A DNA stretch of 64,000 nt from Trinickia terrae (GTDB lineage: Bacteria > Pseudomonadota > Gammaproteobacteria > Burkholderiales > Burkholderiaceae), in NCBI RefSeq assembly GCF_005144415.1, contig NZ_SWJE01000005.1, positions 105,828 through 169,827 on the forward strand, read 5' to 3'. The translations under genes were made by a program, and so were the position numbers. A model generated the notes under the pieces. That model saw only the letters and a list, made by a program, of their open reading frames with translations. It was not told where the DNA came from and ran no database searches. The stretch's first letter is position 1. The number at the start of each line of letters is the position of its first letter. Positions 27,125 to 36,790 of this stretch are shown here, in pieces.

Positions 27125-27961
27125 TCAAGTAAAGCTCTGCGCAAGCGAGCCGATCAAGAGCTGCCAGCCGTCGACCAGCACGAACAGCATCAGCTTGAAC
27201 GGCAGCGAGAGCGTCGCGGGCGACACCATCATCATCCCCATCGACATCAGCACGCTCGCCACCACCATGTCGATGATCAGGAACGGAATGAAGATCGTGA
27301 AGCCGATCTGGAAGCCCGTCTTCAATTCGCTCGTCACGAACGACGGCACGAGCAGCGACAGCGGCACGTCTTCGGGTCCCTGCATTGCCCCGGCGTGCGA
27401 GATCTTCGCGAACAGCGCGAGATCGGATTCGCGCGTCTGGCGCAGCATGAAGGTCTTGAACGGCGCGAGACCGCGCGAGACCGCGGTATCCATCGGCATC
27501 GTGCCTTCGGAGAAGGGCTTGTAGCCGTCGTTGTACGCCTTGTCGAGCACGGGCGACATCACGAACAGCGTAAGGAACATCGCGATGCCGACCAGCACCT
27601 GGTTCGGCGGCGTCGTCGACAGCCCCATCGCCTGGCGCAGCAGCGACAGCACGATGATGATGCGCGTGAAGCTCGTCATCATCAGCACCATCGCCGGCAG
27701 GAACGACAGCATCGTGAGCAGCAGCATCGTCTGCACGCTCAGCGAGTAGGTCGTGCCGCCGTTCGGTCCGGGGCTCGTGTTGAAGGCGGGCAGGCCCGCG
27801 GCTTGCGCGAACGAGAGCGCCGGCAGCGCGCCGATCGCGAGCGGCAGCAGCCACGGCAGCGCGCGGCGCGCGGCCTTGATCAGCTGCCCGAAGCGTGGCG
27901 AAAGGGGATCGGTTCGCGAGGCGGCGTGCGCGTCGCGAGTGAGGGTGCGGCTTGACGGCAT
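27125..27961 (-). CDS. fliP: Flagellar export gate protein FliP
   Basis: Core of the export gate. The 278-aa protein starts immediately after the fliO stop. It has a cleavable signal-like N-terminal segment ([20 protein letters not shown]) and the hallmark block [53 protein letters not shown]. The C-terminal [41 protein letters not shown] is highly conserved. The N-terminal leader is a little longer than in enterics. Confidence 0.97.
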   Translation of the reverse strand: MPSSRTLTRDAHAASRTDPLSPRFGQLIKAARRALPWLLPLAIGALPALSFAQAAGLPAFNTSPGPNGGTTYSLSVQTMLLLTMLSFLPAMVLMMTSFTRIIIVLSLLRQAMGLSTTPPNQVLVGIAMFLTLFVMSPVLDKAYNDGYKPFSEGTMPMDTAVSRGLAPFKTFMLRQTRESDLALFAKISHAGAMQGPEDVPLSLLVPSFVTSELKTGFQIGFTIFIPFLIIDMVVASVLMSMGMMMVSPATLSLPFKLMLFVLVDGWQLLIGSLAQSFT

Positions 27962-28522
27962 TTACTTGTCTCCGCTCTCGCGGCGCTGAAAACGTTTGCT
28001 CGCTTCGTCCTTCAAGGCGGTGCGAAAGCGTTGTCCGAAGCTGCCCGGCGGCGGCGCTTGCACGCCGTAGGCGGCAGAATCCGCGCCCGTGGCGCTTTCG
28101 ACGCTAGCCGAGCCGGCCGGCATCGAATGCAGGAGCCGCACGTTGCCTGGCGAGGCGCCCAGCACGAGCCAGGTCTCGCCGATCTCGACGACGGCCACGC
28201 GCTCCTTGCCGCCGAGCGAGGCGCCCGCGACGACCTTGACTAGCCCCCCGCGGCTCGAAGGCTGCAAGCCGAAGCGGCGCGCGAGCCAGGCGCAGGCGAA
28301 CACGAGGCCGATCACGACGATGAGGGCGACGATCGTCTGCAGCACCGCGCCGACACCGAGCGACGGCACGGCCGTGCCCGCGTTCACGCCGGAAGCGATT
28401 TGCGCGGCGTTATTGACGGCGTTCATGTCGGCGGCCAGCGCGAGGCGCGGCGCCGACGCAACCCACGCCGTCAAGGCCGCGATCGATGCCAGCGATCCGC
28501 CGGACGCGGCGCGGCGTTTCAT
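27962..28522 (-). CDS. fliO: Flagellar export assembly protein FliO
   Basis: Small membrane protein that helps FliP assemble. The 186-aa protein has an N-terminal signal-like region to about 32, a transmembrane helix at about 60-80 (TIVALIVVIGLVFACAWLARRFG), and a cytoplasmic domain starting RGGLVKVVAGASLGGKERVAVVEIGETWLVLGASPGNVRLLHSM, typical of FliO. The start overlaps the fliN stop by 4 nt and the stop abuts fliP. Confidence 0.92.
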   Translation of the reverse strand: MKRRAASGGSLASIAALTAWVASAPRLALAADMNAVNNAAQIASGVNAGTAVPSLGVGAVLQTIVALIVVIGLVFACAWLARRFGLQPSSRGGLVKVVAGASLGGKERVAVVEIGETWLVLGASPGNVRLLHSMPAGSASVESATGADSAAYGVQAPPPGSFGQRFRTALKDEASKRFQRRESGDK

Positions 28523-29004
28523 CGATTGAGCTTCCGGATGCGCTCGGACGGCGTAATGATGTCGGTCAGGCGAATCCCGAACTTGTCGTTCACGACGACG
28601 ACTTCGCCCTGCGCGATCAGGCAGCCGTTCACGAGCACGTCCATCGGTTCGCCGGCGAGGCCGTCGAGCTCGACGACCGAGCCTTGCGCGAGCTGCAGCA
28701 GGTTGCGGATCGCGATCTTGGTGCGCCCGAGCTCCACGGTCATCTGGACCGGGATGTCGAGAATCATGTCGATGTCGTTGCGCGTCGACGCGGACTCGAC
28801 CTTCGACAGCGGCTGGAACACGCCGGCCGTGGCCGGGTTCACTTCGTTGTTGTTGTTCTGCTCGGCAAGCGCGCTCGCCCAGTCGTCCATGCCCGAATCC
28901 GCTTCGGCCGCGTCGGCTGCTTCGCCCATGGCGGCCACCATTTGCGCTTCGAGATCTGCCGTGCCGCTGGTTTCCGGCGTCGGGTTCAGCTCAGTCATAT
29001 CCAC
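28519..29004 (-). CDS. fliN: Flagellar switch/C-ring protein FliN
   Basis: C-ring protein that binds FliH and anchors the export ATPase. The 161-aa protein has an acidic variable N-terminus and a C-terminal SpoA domain (about 85-157) with DMILDIPVQMTVELGRTKIAIRNLLQLAQGSVVELDGLAGEPMDVLVNGCLIAQGEVVVVNDKFGIRLTDI. It overlaps fliM by 14 nt at its start and fliO by 4 nt at its end, so the three are tightly coupled. Confidence 0.97.
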   Translation of the reverse strand: MDMTELNPTPETSGTADLEAQMVAAMGEAADAAEADSGMDDWASALAEQNNNNEVNPATAGVFQPLSKVESASTRNDIDMILDIPVQMTVELGRTKIAIRNLLQLAQGSVVELDGLAGEPMDVLVNGCLIAQGEVVVVNDKFGIRLTDIITPSERIRKLNR

Positions 29005-29989
29005 CTTCCTTCATCGATTCTGCGGCGCTGATCATCTTCTGGACCCGCAGCGCGTATTGACCATTGAAAATGCCGTAGCCGCACTCCATCACCGGCACGC
29101 CGTCGACCTTCGCGGTGATGTGCTCGGGGATGTTGATCGGCAGCACGTCGTTGACCCGCATGTTGAGAATCTGCTCGAACGTGACGGGGATCTCGACGAG
29201 ATTCGCCGTCAGCTCCACTTCCGCGGCCTGCACCTGCTGCGACAGCACGCGCACCCAGCGGCGATCCACTTCGAGCGCTTCGCCCTGGATCGGCGAGGAC
29301 AGGATGTCGCGGATCGGCTCGATCATCGAGTACGGCATGCAGATGTGCAGCGTGCCGCCGGTCGGCCCGAACTCGATCGAGAACTGCGTGACGATCACGA
29401 TTTCGTTGGGCGTCGCGACGTTGGCGAACTGCGTGTGCATCTCGGAGCGCACGAATTCGAACTGCAGCGGACGCACGCTCTTCCACGACGTCGTGTAGTG
29501 CTCGAACACGAGGTTGAGCAGCTTGCCGATGATGCGCTGCTCGGTCTGCGTGAAGTCGCGGCCCTCGACGCGCGTATGGAAGCGCCCGTCGCCGCCGAAC
29601 AGGTTGTCGACGACGAAGAACACGAGATTCGGGTCGAACACGAAGAGCGACGTGCCGCGCAGCGGCTTCACGTGCACGAGGTTCAGGTTGGTCGGGATCG
29701 GCAGGTTGCGCGTGAACTCGCTGTACTTCTGGACCTTCACGGGGCCGACCGAGATTTCCGCGGTGCGCCTCATGAAGTTGAAGATGCCCACGCGCAACAG
29801 GCGCGCGAAGCGGTCGTTGATGATTTCGAGGCCGGGCATCCGGCCGCGCACGATCCGCTCTTGCGTGGCGATGTTGTACGGGCGCACGCCCGCGCGGCTG
29901 CTGTCGTCGGCAACCGAGTCGGTCTCGCCGGTTACGCCTTTCAGGAGGGCATCGACCTCCTCCTGGGACATGAACTCTTCGTGGCCCAT
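28991..29989 (-). CDS. fliM: Flagellar switch protein FliM
   Basis: Switch protein that binds phospho-CheY and sets rotation direction. The 332-aa protein has the N-terminal CheY-binding EFMSQEEVDALLKGVTG, the middle GGXXG-type domain (LRGTSLFVFDPNLVFFVVDNLFGGDGRFHTRVEGRDFTQTEQRII), and a C-terminal SpoA domain (VNDVLPINIPEHITAKVDGVPVMECGYGIFNGQYALRVQKMI). Follows fliL after 54 bp. CheY itself is not encoded in the window. Confidence 0.97.
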   Translation of the reverse strand: MGHEEFMSQEEVDALLKGVTGETDSVADDSSRAGVRPYNIATQERIVRGRMPGLEIINDRFARLLRVGIFNFMRRTAEISVGPVKVQKYSEFTRNLPIPTNLNLVHVKPLRGTSLFVFDPNLVFFVVDNLFGGDGRFHTRVEGRDFTQTEQRIIGKLLNLVFEHYTTSWKSVRPLQFEFVRSEMHTQFANVATPNEIVIVTQFSIEFGPTGGTLHICMPYSMIEPIRDILSSPIQGEALEVDRRWVRVLSQQVQAAEVELTANLVEIPVTFEQILNMRVNDVLPINIPEHITAKVDGVPVMECGYGIFNGQYALRVQKMISAAESMKEGGYD

Positions 29990-30043
29990 TTCCTGGTTCT
30001 CGCTATCGGATAACGGTCATCGGCGCGGGTGGACTTGCCCGCG

Positions 30044-30544
30044 TCACTGGACTACGAATTCGGTGAACAGCACGTCCTGCACATGCGCAGGCGTGCCGCC
30101 GGCATCGGTCGGCTTCTCGACCAGCGCCTTCAGTTCGGCGGCGAGCGCGCGCTTGCCGTCGAGCGTCGCGAGGTCGTCCGGCTTCTTGTTCGACAGCGCG
30201 AGCAGGATGCGGCTGCGGATTTCCGGCATGTGCTGCGTGAGCTGCTCCTGGACCTTCGGGTCGATGAGCTTCAGCGACAGGCCGACTCGCAGATAGTGCA
30301 TGTTGCCGTCGTCGGACTGGAGGTTCACCGTCATCGGCTCGAGCGCGAAGAAGATCGGCGCGGGCGGCGGCGCGGGCTTCGCTTCGCTGTGCGGCAGGCC
30401 GTCCTTCAGCAGGAAGAAGTAGGTGCCGGCCGCAGCGCCCAAGGCCGCGATCACGATGATCGTCGCGATCACGATGATGCGCTTCACTTTGCCTTTCGCG
30501 GCCGGGGCGGTCTGCTGCTGCGGTGCTGCGGTCGTCGTTGCCAT
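30044..30544 (-). CDS. fliL: Flagellar basal body-associated protein FliL
   Basis: Single-pass inner-membrane protein that interacts with the stators. The 166-aa protein has a short Ala/Lys-rich cytoplasmic start, one transmembrane helix (RIIVIATIIVIAALGAAAGTYFFLL, about 23-47), and a periplasmic domain with FFALEPMTVNLQSDDGNMHYLRVGLSLKL. It is first in the fliLMNOPQR run. The 457 bp before it contain a half-copy of the long repeat element rather than a gene. Confidence 0.95.
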   Translation of the reverse strand: MATTTAAPQQQTAPAAKGKVKRIIVIATIIVIAALGAAAGTYFFLLKDGLPHSEAKPAPPPAPIFFALEPMTVNLQSDDGNMHYLRVGLSLKLIDPKVQEQLTQHMPEIRSRILLALSNKKPDDLATLDGKRALAAELKALVEKPTDAGGTPAHVQDVLFTEFVVQ

Positions 30545-30727
30545 TCGGGGTGCCTGCTTTTATTCCGTAGTCTGCATTGTTCTGGATCGGCGGCCTTTGC
30601 TATGGGCCGAAAAGAAGGGGGATTTTGGGTTATCTCATGCGTTTGCTGAAGAGCCTTTCTTTTGTCTGCGACGCGCTCTTTGCTTACCGAGTCTCTCTTT
30701 TTCGATGTGGCGGGGAGGTGGGCCTGT
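30545..30727 (-). promoter_or_regulatory. Upstream region of fliL
   Basis: About 180 bp between fliL and the half repeat element at 30728. It contains no gene and should hold the fliL operon promoter if that operon is not read from fliK. I found no sigma-28 match. Confidence 0.4.
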
Positions 30728-30990
30728 ATCTTTCGCCAGGGTTTTCGCGAAAACTTTGATTTCGCGCCGTTCCGTATGGTCCGTCCCTCCCCGGGACCGG
30801 GGTTACTTTTGTCTTGCCAAAAGTAACCAAAAGCGCGTCCTGGGCGGACGGCCTGGGCCCGGAGGCACTCAGTCCTATTCGCAATAGCGTTCTGGGGGCT
30901 ACCGTCTCCGCTCGCCGTACGGCCCGTTCGCACGCGGCTCGTGGTTGCTCCGCGACGAATCAAACCCACGCTGACGATCGTGAAAGGCCA
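30728..30990. repeat. Long inverted-arm repeat element, half copy
   Basis: One arm only: TCTTTCGCC...TTTTCGCGAAAACTTTGATTTCGCG, GTCCGTCCCTCCCCGGGACC, CCAAAAGTAACCAAAAGCGC, a middle segment, GCCCGTTCGCACGCGGCTCG, then about 45 bp of core ending next to the fliK stop. The middle segment mixes the two segment types seen in the copies at 20166 and 25308. The inverted partner arm is missing. Confidence 0.85.
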
Positions 30991-31001
30991 GTGGCCGCGC
31001 C

Positions 31002-32570
31002 TCACACAAACGTATCGACCAATCCCACCTTGCGTTGTACCGTGCCCGTGACTTGCGTCGCGGATATCTGGGTGCCCGCGTCGCTCGCGTCGCCGCCACT
31101 GCCGCTTCCCCGGCCCGAGCCGCCCGCGTTCTGCTGATACGCCTGCTGTTGCGCCTGGTTCGCAAAGCCGTTGCTCACCGTCGTGCTGCCCAGGCCGATC
31201 CCGTTCGATTCCATCGCCTCGCGCAGCTTCGGCAGGGCCGCTTGCACTGCGTCGAGCACTTGCTGGTGCTGTGAGACGAACAGCGCGTGCGCGTGGTTGT
31301 CCGCCACTTGCAGCACCACCTGCAGCGGACCCAGGTCCGGCGGGTTCAGCGTCAGTTCCGCCGTCTGCTGGTGCGCGTTCGACAAGAACACCACCTTCTG
31401 GCTCAAGGCGTCTTCCCAGTCCGAGGTGCCCACCTGCGGCGAGAGCGATGCCGCCGCCGCCGTGGCGCCCGCCGCGCTCGCGTTCAGCGCCGTCGCGGCC
31501 GGAGTCAGCGCCGCGGCTTGGGCCGCCTGTGCGGCTTGCTGCGTCGCCTGCGTTGCGTTGGTCTGGTTTGCCGTCGCCTGCAGGGTCGAGGTGGCGTCCT
31601 GCGTGCCGGCGCCCGCCAGGCTGTTCGCCGCCAGCGAATCGACAAGCGAGGTCGCCGTTTCGCCGCCAGTCTGAGCCGTCGCGTGCGCCGCCGCGCCGGC
31701 AGCGAATTTGCCCTGGTTCAGCAAGACCGAGTTCGCCAGCGTCTTCGGCGTCAGCGCGCCGTTCAGGCCCGTGTCGGTGCCCGTCGTGGCGTCCGTTGCG
31801 TTCGTGCTTGCGGCCTGGCCCTGCGCGGCTGCGGCGGCGGCAGCCGCCGCGCCTGCTGCCGGGTCGCTCTGGCCCGTGACCTGCGCAATCGCTGCCTGCA
31901 AGGCCTGTTGCAGCGATTTCGCTTTCGCCGAGTCTGTCGTGCCCGTCGTCGTCGTGCCGCCCGCGCCCGTCGTTGGCAGACCGTCGGTCGTGGCGTCCGC
32001 CGTCGTGGCCGCCGCGTTCGCGGTGGAGGCGTTCGCCTGTGCCTGGGCTTGCAATTGCGCCTGCACCGCCGCGGCAACCGCCGCCGCCTGCGCCGCGGCG
32101 TTGTTCGCCGCCGCGTTCGCGTTGGTGCTCGACGTCGTGTCGCTCGTCTTGTCCGTCTTGCCGCTCGAAGCCGTGCTGCTGCTCGCGCTACCCGTGCCGC
32201 AGGCGTCGCCGCTCGATGATGTCTGCTGCGTCGGCTGGGTCTGCGATCCGTCGTTGCTCGCTGCGTTCGCGCTCGTGTCGCTCGTGCTGTTCGTGCCGTT
32301 CGCCGCGTCGCTCGATGCGCTGCTCGACGATTGCGGCGGCGTCTGGCTCGCGCTTTGCGCCGCGTTCGACTGTGCGTTCGTCTGCGTGCTGGGCGCGGGG
32401 CTCGGGGCGGGGCTCGGCGGGCTGGCTTGTTGCTGCTGTGCTTGGGCGAGGGTCTGCGAGAACGGCGTCGACGGCTGCGACGATTGCAGCAGCGACGAGG
32501 CGCTCGATGCGTCGGTCGACGTGCCCGTCGTGCCGAACAGCGAGCTCAGGAAAGAAAGGGGAGACGTCAT
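31002..32570 (-). CDS. fliK: Flagellar hook-length control protein FliK
   Basis: Secreted ruler that sets hook length and switches export specificity. The 522-aa protein has a very long Ala/Gln/Ser/Thr-rich disordered region (about 1-390) and a conserved C-terminal domain (about 395-475): WEDALSQKVVFLSNAHQQTAELTLNPPDLGPLQVVLQVADNHAHALFVSQHQQVLDAVQAALPKLREAM. GAGG precedes the ATG. It heads away from fliJ with about 70 bp between them. A second FliK-like protein is encoded at 40316. Confidence 0.95.
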   Translation of the reverse strand: MTSPLSFLSSLFGTTGTSTDASSASSLLQSSQPSTPFSQTLAQAQQQQASPPSPAPSPAPSTQTNAQSNAAQSASQTPPQSSSSASSDAANGTNSTSDTSANAASNDGSQTQPTQQTSSSGDACGTGSASSSTASSGKTDKTSDTTSSTNANAAANNAAAQAAAVAAAVQAQLQAQAQANASTANAAATTADATTDGLPTTGAGGTTTTGTTDSAKAKSLQQALQAAIAQVTGQSDPAAGAAAAAAAAAQGQAASTNATDATTGTDTGLNGALTPKTLANSVLLNQGKFAAGAAAHATAQTGGETATSLVDSLAANSLAGAGTQDATSTLQATANQTNATQATQQAAQAAQAAALTPAATALNASAAGATAAAASLSPQVGTSDWEDALSQKVVFLSNAHQQTAELTLNPPDLGPLQVVLQVADNHAHALFVSQHQQVLDAVQAALPKLREAMESNGIGLGSTTVSNGFANQAQQQAYQQNAGGSGRGSGSGGDASDAGTQISATQVTGTVQRKVGLVDTFV

Positions 32571-32639
32571 GCGATGCCTCTTCTTAGGGTCGGTCGGATG
32601 GTTGAACGTCCAATTGCGGTTCGTGTGTGCTTCGCTGCG

Positions 32640-33095
32640 TCACTCGACGCTGTTGTCCGCGCGCATGCGCAGCACCTTCGCCGCGTGTTCGTCGGCCTCG
32701 CGCTGTTCGCTGCGCGCCGTTTTCAGCGCCAGCGCGGCCTCGCCGCGCGCCTGCAGGATTTCGTAGGAGCCGAGCTTGCGCTTGTGGCGCTGCCATTCGG
32801 GCTTCGCCGCTTCGAGGCGCGCCGTCGCGGCATCGAGCAGGCGCCGCTGCTGGTCGATCGCGGTGTCGAGCGTGTCGATGAAGGCCTGGAAATTGCGCCA
32901 GTTGCCGGCCGGCATGCCCGACTGCGCGGTCCGCGTGAAACGCGCGTGGTACTCGTCGCGGTATTGCAAGAGCGAGTTGAGCTGCGCTTCGACGTCGCTG
33001 CGCTCGCGCTGCACGTGGCCCAGGTGCTTGGTCGCGGCGTCGAGGTCGTCTTGCGCGAGATCGATCAGCGTTTGAATCGGAAAGTGCTTCGACAT
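32640..33095 (-). CDS. fliJ: Flagellar export protein FliJ
   Basis: Coiled-coil protein of 151 aa that sits in the FliI ATPase ring and escorts chaperones. The sequence is helical and highly charged throughout (LAQDDLDAATKHLGHVQRERSDVEAQLNSLLQYRDEYHARF; LEAAKPEWQRHKRKLGSYEILQARGEAALALKTARSEQREADEHAAKVL). It follows fliI by 15 bp, the standard order. Confidence 0.95.
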   Translation of the reverse strand: MSKHFPIQTLIDLAQDDLDAATKHLGHVQRERSDVEAQLNSLLQYRDEYHARFTRTAQSGMPAGNWRNFQAFIDTLDTAIDQQRRLLDAATARLEAAKPEWQRHKRKLGSYEILQARGEAALALKTARSEQREADEHAAKVLRMRADNSVE

Positions 33096-33110
33096 GGTCA
33101 GTCAGCCTCC

Positions 33111-34988
33111 CTATTGCAGTAGCGCGTCGAGCGACGCGACGCTCGGCTCGAACTCCGCGCACTCGCGGAAATGCTGTTGCAGAAACGCTTCGATGCGCGG
33201 GTACAGCGCGATCGCGCGGTCGAGCAATGCGTCGCGCCCGCTCGAATAGGCGCCGACGTTGATGAGGTCGCGGTTGCGCTGGTAGCGCGACAGCATTTGC
33301 TTGAACAGGCGCACCCGGTCGAGGTGGCGGTCGTTGATCAGCGCGGTCATCGCGCGGCTGATCGACGCTTCGATGTCGATCGCCGGGTAGTGGCCGCTTT
33401 CCGCGAGCGAGCGCGACAGCACGATGTGCCCGTCCAGGATCGCGCGCGCCGAATCGGCGATCGGGTCCTGCTGATCGTCGCCTTCGGTCAGCACCGTGTA
33501 GAACGCGGTGATCGAGCCGCCGCCTTCCGGCCCGTTGCCGGTGCGCTCGACGAGCGCGGGCAGCTTCGCGAACACCGACGGCGGGTAGCCTTTGGTCGCG
33601 GGCGGCTCGCCGATCGCGAGCGCGATCTCGCGCTGCGCCATCGCGTAGCGCGTGAGCGAATCCATCAAGAGCAGCACGTGCTTGCCCTGGTCCCGGAAGA
33701 ATTCGGCGAGCGAGGTCGCGTAGGCGGCGCCCTGCATCCGCAACAGCGGCGAGACGTCGGCGGGAGCCGCGACCACCACCGAGCGCGCGATGCCGTCCTC
33801 GCCCAGGATCTGCTCGATGAACTCCTTCACTTCGCGGCCCCGTTCGCCGATCAGGCCGATCACGATCACCTCGGCGCTCGTAAAACGCGCCATCGTGCCG
33901 AGCAGCATCGACTTGCCGACGCCCGAGCCCGCGAACAGGCCCATGCGCTGGCCGCGTCCGACGGTCAGCAAGGCGTTGATCGCGCGTACGCCGACGTCGA
34001 GCACCTTGTGGATCGGCTCGCGGTTCAGCGGGTTGATCGATGGGGCCGACAGCGGCGCATCGGCCGCATTGCCGAGCGGGCCGAGCCCGTCGAGCGGGCG
34101 GCCCGAGGCGTCGACCACGCGGCCCAGCATCTCCCAGCCGACCGGCAGGCGCTTCGCGCCCGCAAGCGGGTCGGCGATCGGCGCGTTTTCGAGCGGGTAG
34201 ACGCGCGCGCCGGGCAGGAGGCCCGCGACTTCGGTCGTCGGCATCAGGAACAGGCGTTCGCCCGAGAAGCCGACCACTTCGGCTTCGGCCATCTCGCGCG
34301 TGCTGCCCGCGGGCAGCTCGATCATCACCTCGGCGCCGACCGACAGGCGCAGGCCGACCGCTTCCAGCACGAGGCCGGCCGCGCGCGTGAGTCGGCCGCA
34401 GGCGCGCAGCGGTCTCGCGAGCGTGTTGCGGCTGCGCGCGGCGTGCAGCCGCGCGCGCCAGACGTTCAGGTGGGGGTTGTCGGGGGCGGCTTGCGAAGGC
34501 GCAGCGGCTTGGCGGGCGTCGGCATCGCTGTCGTCGACGGCGAGCGCGTGCGGGATTGCGGCGTCGACAAGCGGCGCCTCCGGCAAGTCGATGTCGAACG
34601 CCGGGATATCGAGCGGCGGGAGGTCGATAGCGTCCGCGCTTCGTGGCGGCGCGCTGTCGAAAGCGCGCGTCGTCAGCGGCGCATCGTCGAACGCGGGGGG
34701 CTCGGGCAGTTCGCTGGCTCCGAGCGCAGGCAAATCCGGCGGGGCGTCGTCGAACGCCGGCGGCTGCGGCGGCGCTGCGTCGAAATCGAAGCGGGGCGGA
34801 GCCAGCGGATCGGCGTCGAGCGAGGGCGCGGCCAGGTCGTTCGATAAAGCAGGCGGCTCATCAGGAAACTGAGCAGGAAACTGATCCGACAGCTCTGGAG
34901 GCAGCGTCCCGAACGAAGCCAGCGCCAATTCCCGCTCGAGCGGCGTGAGGCCGCTCGAAAGGATCTCTTCGACGGTCGGCTTCACCAT
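33111..34988 (-). CDS. fliI: Flagellar export ATPase FliI, extended N-terminus
   Basis: ATPase of the flagellar type III exporter, related to F1-beta. The 625-aa protein is about 170 residues longer than the enteric protein. The family-like start [27 protein letters not shown] is followed by a Pro/Asp/Ala-rich insertion (about 28-170, with repeated PPAFDDAP-type units) before the normal sequence resumes at [11 protein letters not shown]. Walker A is GSGVGKS (354-360). [20 protein letters not shown] and [39 protein letters not shown] are textbook FliI. It overlaps fliH by 7 nt. Confidence 0.97.
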   Translation of the reverse strand: MVKPTVEEILSSGLTPLERELALASFGTLPPELSDQFPAQFPDEPPALSNDLAAPSLDADPLAPPRFDFDAAPPQPPAFDDAPPDLPALGASELPEPPAFDDAPLTTRAFDSAPPRSADAIDLPPLDIPAFDIDLPEAPLVDAAIPHALAVDDSDADARQAAAPSQAAPDNPHLNVWRARLHAARSRNTLARPLRACGRLTRAAGLVLEAVGLRLSVGAEVMIELPAGSTREMAEAEVVGFSGERLFLMPTTEVAGLLPGARVYPLENAPIADPLAGAKRLPVGWEMLGRVVDASGRPLDGLGPLGNAADAPLSAPSINPLNREPIHKVLDVGVRAINALLTVGRGQRMGLFAGSGVGKSMLLGTMARFTSAEVIVIGLIGERGREVKEFIEQILGEDGIARSVVVAAPADVSPLLRMQGAAYATSLAEFFRDQGKHVLLLMDSLTRYAMAQREIALAIGEPPATKGYPPSVFAKLPALVERTGNGPEGGGSITAFYTVLTEGDDQQDPIADSARAILDGHIVLSRSLAESGHYPAIDIEASISRAMTALINDRHLDRVRLFKQMLSRYQRNRDLINVGAYSSGRDALLDRAIALYPRIEAFLQQHFRECAEFEPSVASLDALLQ

Positions 34989-35800
34989 GTGTTCACCTTG
35001 CCGAGGGCGGCGGCGACGCGCTCCCAGCGCGTCTTCATCGTCGCGTCCACTTCGCCGCTCGCGGCCTGCGCGCGGCAGCCGCCGCGCTCGATGCTCGCAT
35101 CGGTGCGCACGTGCCAGCCGCCGCGCTTGAGCTCTTCCTGGAGGTAGGCCTCGACGACGGGCATGTCGGCCGGATTCACGATCAAGGTCGGCGCGCCCGT
35201 GAGCGCGGGCTCGGCGGCGAGCACTTCGCGCGCCGCGTCGAGCAGCGCCGCCGGGTCGTGCGTCACATGGTGGCGCACGGCCTGCTGCGCGATGTCGAGC
35301 GCGAGCTCGACCAGGTTTTCTGCGAGATGGGCCTCGACGCCGACGAGCGCCGACTTGAACGCCTCGGCGATGGCGGCCAGCCGCTCGGCGGCGAGGAGCG
35401 CCTCGGCCTGGCCTTTCTCGAAGCCTTGCGCATAGCCTTGCTCGAAGCCGGCCTGATAGCCGAGCGCCTGGCCCGCGACATGCCCCGACGCCACGCCCTG
35501 CGAATGCGCGGCGTCGCGCAGCCGCTGCAGCTCGGCCTCGAAGGCGCCGTCGTCGAACGGCTCCTCGTTGGAGGGCGGTGCCGGATCGAACGAGGCCATC
35601 TCCCAGCGCTGATACGCCGAAAGCGTCTCCTTCGAGCGTCCGGACCCGGGGCCAGTGCGCGCCGGGCCGCCCCCAGGCGCACTGGCCGCCCCCTCGGGGG
35701 GCGGCTCGCCGGTGTGCGCCGGGCCGCCCCCAAGCACACCGGCCGCCCCCTTGGGGGGCAGCTCACGGCGTGAGCTCGGGGGCTCTCTCCTGTCAGACAT
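34982..35800 (-). CDS. fliH: Flagellar export regulator FliH with repeat-derived N-terminus
   Basis: Stator-like regulator of FliI that links it to FliN. I chose ATG 35800 (272 aa), which overlaps the fliG stop; ATG 35806 is two codons upstream. Residues about 12-52 are encoded by two copies of a GC-rich hairpin repeat ([14 protein letters not shown] and [14 protein letters not shown]). Conserved FliH sequence starts at [18 protein letters not shown]. Then comes a glycine-spaced helix ([34 protein letters not shown]) typical of FliH, and a C-terminal domain with [26 protein letters not shown]. Confidence 0.92.
   Translation of the reverse strand: MSDRREPPSSRRELPPKGAAGVLGGGPAHTGEPPPEGAASAPGGGPARTGPGSGRSKETLSAYQRWEMASFDPAPPSNEEPFDDGAFEAELQRLRDAAHSQGVASGHVAGQALGYQAGFEQGYAQGFEKGQAEALLAAERLAAIAEAFKSALVGVEAHLAENLVELALDIAQQAVRHHVTHDPAALLDAAREVLAAEPALTGAPTLIVNPADMPVVEAYLQEELKRGGWHVRTDASIERGGCRAQAASGEVDATMKTRWERVAAALGKVNTW
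35651..35763. repeat. Two tandem GC-rich hairpin repeat units inside fliH
   Basis: Unit 1 (35651-35704) has stem GCCAGTGCG/CGCACTGGC; unit 2 (35708-35763) has stem GCCGGTGTG/CACACCGGC. Both enclose a CGCCGGGCCGCCCC core and are followed by CCGCCCCCTCGGGGGGC or its TTGG variant. Both stem halves change together between units. A smaller palindrome, GCTCACG-G-CGTGAGC (35761-35775), follows. Confidence 0.88.
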
Positions 35801-36788
35801 ATGCATCTTCTGCCTTGCCGCCGAGGACTATCTGGCCGCTCTCGGCGAGGTTGCGAACGATCTGCAGGATGCGGCGCTGCTGCGTCTCGACTTCCGACAC
35901 GCGCACCGGTCCGCGCGAATCGAGATCTTCGGCCAGCAGCTCGGCCGCGCGCTGCGACATGTTCGAGAGGAACTTCTGGCGCAGCGCGGGCGGCGCGCCC
36001 TTGAGCGAGATGATGAGCGCCTCCGACTCCACTTCCTTGAGCAGCAGCTGGATCGCGCGGTCTTCGAGGTCGAGCAGGTTCTCGAACACGAACATCTGGT
36101 CGATGATCTTTTGCGCGAGGTCCGCGTCGTACTGGCGGACGTTCTCGAGCACCGATTCCTCGAACGTGCTCGACATGTAGTTGAGAATCTCCGCCGCGGT
36201 GCGGATGCCGCCCATCGGGCTGCGCTTCAGGTTGTCGCTGCCGGACAAGAGGCCGGTGAGCACGTCGTCGAGCTCGCGCAGTGCGGCCGGCTGGATGCCG
36301 TCGAGCGTCGCGATCCGCAGCAGCACGTCGTTGCGCAGGCGCTCGGTGAAGCACTCGGTGATCTCGGACGCCTGGTCGCGGTCGAGGTGCACCAGGATCG
36401 TCGCGATGATCTGCGGGTGCTCGTTCTTGATGAGCTCGGCCACCGCCGCCGAATCCATCCACTTGAGGCCTTCGATGCCGCTCGTGTCGCTGCCCTGCAG
36501 GATGCGGTCGATCAGCACGCCGGCCTTGTCCTCGCCGAGCGCCTTGGTGAGCACCGAGCGGATGTAGTCGCTCGAATCGAGCGAGAGCGCCGTGTGCTTC
36601 TCCGCTTCCGAGACGAAGTCCTGCAGCACGTCCTCGACCTGCTCGCGCGTCACGTTCTGGAGCGCGGCCATCGCGCTGCCGATCTTCTGCACTTCGCGCG
36701 GCCCGAGGAACTTGAAGACTTCCGCGGCCTCTTCCTCGCCGATCGACATCAGCAGGAGCGCGCTTTTGGTTACACCTTCCGTGCTCAT
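35793..36788 (-). CDS. fliG: Flagellar motor switch protein FliG
   Basis: Rotor protein that interacts with FliF, FliM and MotA. ATG 36788 gives 331 aa, the family length, beginning [38 protein letters not shown] longer in-frame reading from 36848 only translates the upstream repeat and is rejected. The middle [18 protein letters not shown] and the C-terminal motor domain [33 protein letters not shown] carry the charged residues used in torque generation. The GGGAGG Shine-Dalgarno lies within a hairpin repeat stem. The stop overlaps the fliH start. Confidence 0.97.
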   Translation of the reverse strand: MSTEGVTKSALLLMSIGEEEAAEVFKFLGPREVQKIGSAMAALQNVTREQVEDVLQDFVSEAEKHTALSLDSSDYIRSVLTKALGEDKAGVLIDRILQGSDTSGIEGLKWMDSAAVAELIKNEHPQIIATILVHLDRDQASEITECFTERLRNDVLLRIATLDGIQPAALRELDDVLTGLLSGSDNLKRSPMGGIRTAAEILNYMSSTFEESVLENVRQYDADLAQKIIDQMFVFENLLDLEDRAIQLLLKEVESEALIISLKGAPPALRQKFLSNMSQRAAELLAEDLDSRGPVRVSEVETQQRRILQIVRNLAESGQIVLGGKAEDAYV

Positions 36789-36790
36789 GA

